NCBI GenBank assembly: GCA_020347085.1
Contig: CP070769.1
Span: 2,101,953-2,109,087 of the forward strand
Length of the DNA: 7,135 nt
Reading direction: 5' to 3'
Source of the DNA: Desulfobacterales bacterium
GTDB taxonomy: Bacteria; Desulfobacterota; Desulfobacteria; Desulfobacterales; C00003060
The first letter of the stretch is position 1. Every line of letters begins with the position of its first letter. Positions 4,584 through 7,135 of the stretch are shown piece after piece. The notes under the pieces were generated by a model. The model had not been told where the DNA came from and did not search any database. It saw only the letters and a list, made by a program, of their open reading frames with translations. Both the position numbers and the translations under genes were made by a program.

Positions 4584-7135
4584 CTACATCTTGGGGTGGA
4601 GATCATAACGCTTCAGTTTGCTATAGAGGGTGCCTCGGCTTATGGATAGCAAGCGGGCTGCCTTATGTTTGTTCCAATTACATTCATGCATAACGTTCAA
4701 TATGAGACTCTTCTCATTTTTTGCCAATGAGAATTCTTTTTGCTCCCGCTCGGAGGTGCGCATCCTGCCCGGGAGCGCATCAACGGCAATGTACTTCCCA
4801 GTGGCCAAAACCACGCATCTGGCCACCGTGTTTTGGAGTTCCCTCACGTTACCCGGCCAATCATAGTCCATCATCAGTTTCATGGCCTCGGTATCAAAGC
4901 CCGCAATTCTTTTACCTTCTATGAGGCAGTAGGTCCTCAGAAAATGATCGGCAAGCAAGGGGACATCTGCTATGCGTTCTCGTAATGGAGGCAGCTTGAT
5001 GGGGATCACGTTCAGCCGATAATAGAAATCTTCCCGTAGGCGACCTGCCTCCATCTGTTTTTCAATGTCTTTGTTGGTTGCGGCAATAACCCTTACATTA
5101 ACCTCGACAGGACGTTCTCCCCCCACACGCTCAAAACTCTTGTCCTGAAGGAATCGAAGCAGAAGTACCTGGGTCTCCAAAGGCAAATCAGCCACTTCGT
5201 CCAAGAAAAGGATGCCCCCTTGAGCCCTTTCCAAGCGTCCCAGCTTGCGGGTAGTAGCCCCGGTAAAGGCACCTTTCTCATGCCCAAATATCTCCGAATG
5301 AACTAGGGTCGGAACAAACGAAGAACAGTGGGCAGAGATGAACGGAGTGTCACGGTACTTACCTGCCCGGTGCATGGCGTGCGCGACAAGCTCTTTACCC
5401 GTGCCGCTCTCCCCCGTGATAAGGACGGTACTTGCTGAGTCGGCTACGGCTTGGATCATCCGATAGACTTGTTGCATCTGTCGACTTCGACCAACAATCC
5501 CCATGAACTTATCCGGTCCGGTCAGTTGCTTTCTGAACGCTTCTTCCCTAACCTCCTTGGAAACCTGGTAGCGGATCACTCCCGAGATTTGCCTGATCAG
5601 CGTCTCAACGAAGATCAGGTCCGCTTCTACATATGTATCGACAGAAGGTGAACCGAGCATAAAAAAACCAAAGCATCCGTCATCCAGTTCAATGGGCACT
5701 GCCATCCAGGTACCAAAACCCGAAGCAAGCGCCTTGATAACTGCCGGGCAATCGACCTCTTTTCTTCCCGAGCCGGTCGGTCTGATTCTCTCCCTCGTCA
5801 GAAGCTCTAACAGGGCATGTTCCAACTTTAGGTCTCTGATCATCCTTTTGGCTCGATCATAGCAGTTCTCTCTGGCCTGCCCCGTGGCCGGGCGAGGGAA
5901 GTACAGACCGTCTCGGTCTGGTGTCAGCAGGAAAATCATCGTATCGAATTCGGGGTAAAAATCCTCCATCATATTTTGGAGGACCTGCCCCATTCCGATC
6001 AGGTTATCCTCTTTGGTCAGTTGCAGAAGGACGCTGTTAATGGCTTCAAGCTCATGATGCCTCTTTTTCAGTTCCTTCTCAGCCCGTTTCTGTTCGGTAA
6101 CGTCTCTGGCAACCTGAATGAGACGGATGATCTCACCGGATTCATTTTTCAGAGGTACGCCGTAACAATCCCAATAGCTTTCCCCCCATCTCTGCCCAAT
6201 CCCAGGTTTTTGCATGACAGCATGTTCAATTTGTCCTGTTTCCAGAGCCCTTAGGGTTGGGCATCCTTCACACGGCGTGTCCCTGCCAATGAAGAGTTCG
6301 TAGCAGCCTCGGCCTGCTACTTCTTCAGGAGTCATGCCCAACTCCACGGTTGTTGTCTTGTTGGCCCAGATTATACTCATGTCTTTGTCTACATAACGAA
6401 TCATGTCAATGGAGGCGTCAAGAATCGCCCGCTTCTGGGCTTCACTTTCCTGCAAAGCTTCTTCCACCTTCTTGCGCTGCGTAATGTCCTTCATATACTC
6501 AATGATGGCCATGACATGGCCACTGGGATTCTTGAGCGGAAATGCAGATACATCAATCCACTGTGTCGAATTTTCTGGCGAGGGATAGGGGACAATCCGG
6601 CTGTGCGTTTGGCCAGTTGCCAAGGCTGCCCGTGATGGGCATTGCGGACATGGAGACTCCCTTTTGTGGTATACGTCGTAACATTTTTTTCCGACAATTG
6701 GCTTTTGGGAGGGGAACATCTTCTCCATCCAGACATTGGCCAGGATAAGGTTGAAGTCACAGTCGAGGACGGTGATCCCGTCCTGTATAGCGTCGAAGAC
6801 GGCCTTGAGGAAACGTTCCTTCTCCCGCACGACCTCCTCAGCGCGCTTGCGCTCGGCAATTCTTTGTTCTTCAATCTGAAAAATGTCCCAGAAGAGACGG
6901 GCAGTAACATTGTCCATGAACCGGACGTGGTCCGGTTTTGTCTGAAAAATCTCATTTGCTACTTTATCACCGCCCACTAGCTCGATGATGAGGTTGAGGT
7001 CTTGAAGCTTATACAGATTGCGATAGTCCTTTGTTGTATAAATGCCTTTTTCCCGAGCATACTGGCAGCCGACAGCATTATGGGTGGTATCGGCTACCCC
7101 GATGAGTTTCATCCGAAGCTGGCTGAGCTTTTCGG
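4584..7135 (-). CDS. Sigma-54-dependent activator: Rossmann-like domain, PAS-PAS-GAF, AAA+, Fis HTH (5' partial)
   Basis: The reading frame stays open to the right edge, so the true start is outside the window. An ATG at 7112 begins an 842-aa portion but has no ribosome binding site. Residues counted from that ATG: 1-80 resemble the second half of a nucleotide-binding Rossmann-type domain (KLIGVADTT, DLNLIIELVGG); PAS 1 at about 98-210; PAS 2 at about 225-340; a short helical linker; GAF-like domain at about 355-515; AAA+ domain at about 537-780; Fis-type HTH at about 800-838. The AAA+ core is complete: Walker A GESGTGKE (567-574), GAFTGA (614-619), Walker B ILFLDE (634-639), sensor I AATN (677-680), arginine-finger region REDFYYRLN (693-701) and WPGNVREL (752-759). 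It should therefore remodel sigma-54 RNA polymerase at promoters with -24/-12 elements, probably including the one just downstream. Both PAS domains carry C-x10-C-x2-C-P. There is no receiver domain, so control is by ligand or redox sensing. Confidence 0.95.
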   Translation of the reverse strand, partial: EKLSQLRMKLIGVADTTHNAVGCQYAREKGIYTTKDYRNLYKLQDLNLIIELVGGDKVANEIFQTKPDHVRFMDNVTARLFWDIFQIEEQRIAERKRAEEVVREKERFLKAVFDAIQDGITVLDCDFNLILANVWMEKMFPSQKPIVGKKCYDVYHKRESPCPQCPSRAALATGQTHSRIVPYPSPENSTQWIDVSAFPLKNPSGHVMAIIEYMKDITQRKKVEEALQESEAQKRAILDASIDMIRYVDKDMSIIWANKTTTVELGMTPEEVAGRGCYELFIGRDTPCEGCPTLRALETGQIEHAVMQKPGIGQRWGESYWDCYGVPLKNESGEIIRLIQVARDVTEQKRAEKELKKRHHELEAINSVLLQLTKEDNLIGMGQVLQNMMEDFYPEFDTMIFLLTPDRDGLYFPRPATGQARENCYDRAKRMIRDLKLEHALLELLTRERIRPTGSGRKEVDCPAVIKALASGFGTWMAVPIELDDGCFGFFMLGSPSVDTYVEADLIFVETLIRQISGVIRYQVSKEVREEAFRKQLTGPDKFMGIVGRSRQMQQVYRMIQAVADSASTVLITGESGTGKELVAHAMHRAGKYRDTPFISAHCSSFVPTLVHSEIFGHEKGAFTGATTRKLGRLERAQGGILFLDEVADLPLETQVLLLRFLQDKSFERVGGERPVEVNVRVIAATNKDIEKQMEAGRLREDFYYRLNVIPIKLPPLRERIADVPLLADHFLRTYCLIEGKRIAGFDTEAMKLMMDYDWPGNVRELQNTVARCVVLATGKYIAVDALPGRMRTSEREQKEFSLAKNEKSLILNVMHECNWNKHKAARLLSISRGTLYSKLKRYDLHPKM

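Noticed and set aside
6491..6955. Long alternative-frame minus-strand open frame inside the activator gene
   Set aside because: It is fully contained in the PAS-coding region, has Ser/Arg-rich out-of-frame composition, and has no domain.

Overview
The window comes from a bacterial chromosome, most likely an anaerobic member of the Desulfobacterota (sulfate-reducer-like deltaproteobacteria). This is an inference from protein style: a sigma-54 activator with cysteine-bearing PAS domains, stand-alone receivers, a tandem UspA protein and an Mrp antiporter locus split in the manner of archaeal and anaerobe Mbh modules. No rRNA or other taxonomic marker is present. Every supported gene lies on the minus strand, so transcription runs from the right end of the window to the left.

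Regulatory half (about 7135 down to 3349). The right third holds one long gene, open at its 5' end. It encodes a sigma-54-dependent activator with a Rossmann-like N-terminal region, two PAS domains, a GAF domain, an AAA+ domain with an intact GAFTGA loop, and a Fis-type HTH. A gap of about 400 nt follows (4186-4583). It carries a pair of 18-bp direct repeats, a 25-bp inverted repeat with perfect 8-bp arms, and a good -24/-12 promoter candidate inside that inverted repeat, pointing at the downstream genes. Next come two small receiver proteins without output domains. The first is degenerate and the second is canonical.

Transport half (about 3304 down to 1). A two-domain UspA-type protein leads into the Mrp/Mnh-type cation/proton antiporter genes in the order mrpE, mrpB, mrpF, mrpG, a DUF4040/MbhD-like gene, an MbhE-like gene and mrpC, which runs off the left edge. 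From mrpB onward the genes abut or overlap by a few bases and have strong Shine-Dalgarno sites, so translation is probably coupled. The C-terminal part of a classical MrpA appears as two small separate genes, as in Mbh complexes. The large NuoL/M/N-like subunits (MrpA N-terminal part, MrpD) are not in the window and would be expected further left.

Working model (inference). The PAS/GAF activator senses a redox, metal or small-ligand cue and switches on a sigma-54 promoter. That promoter drives the receivers, the stress protein and the membrane ion-translocating module as one unit. The module could be a free Mrp antiporter or the membrane arm of a larger Mbh-like oxidoreductase. The missing left-hand genes would decide this.
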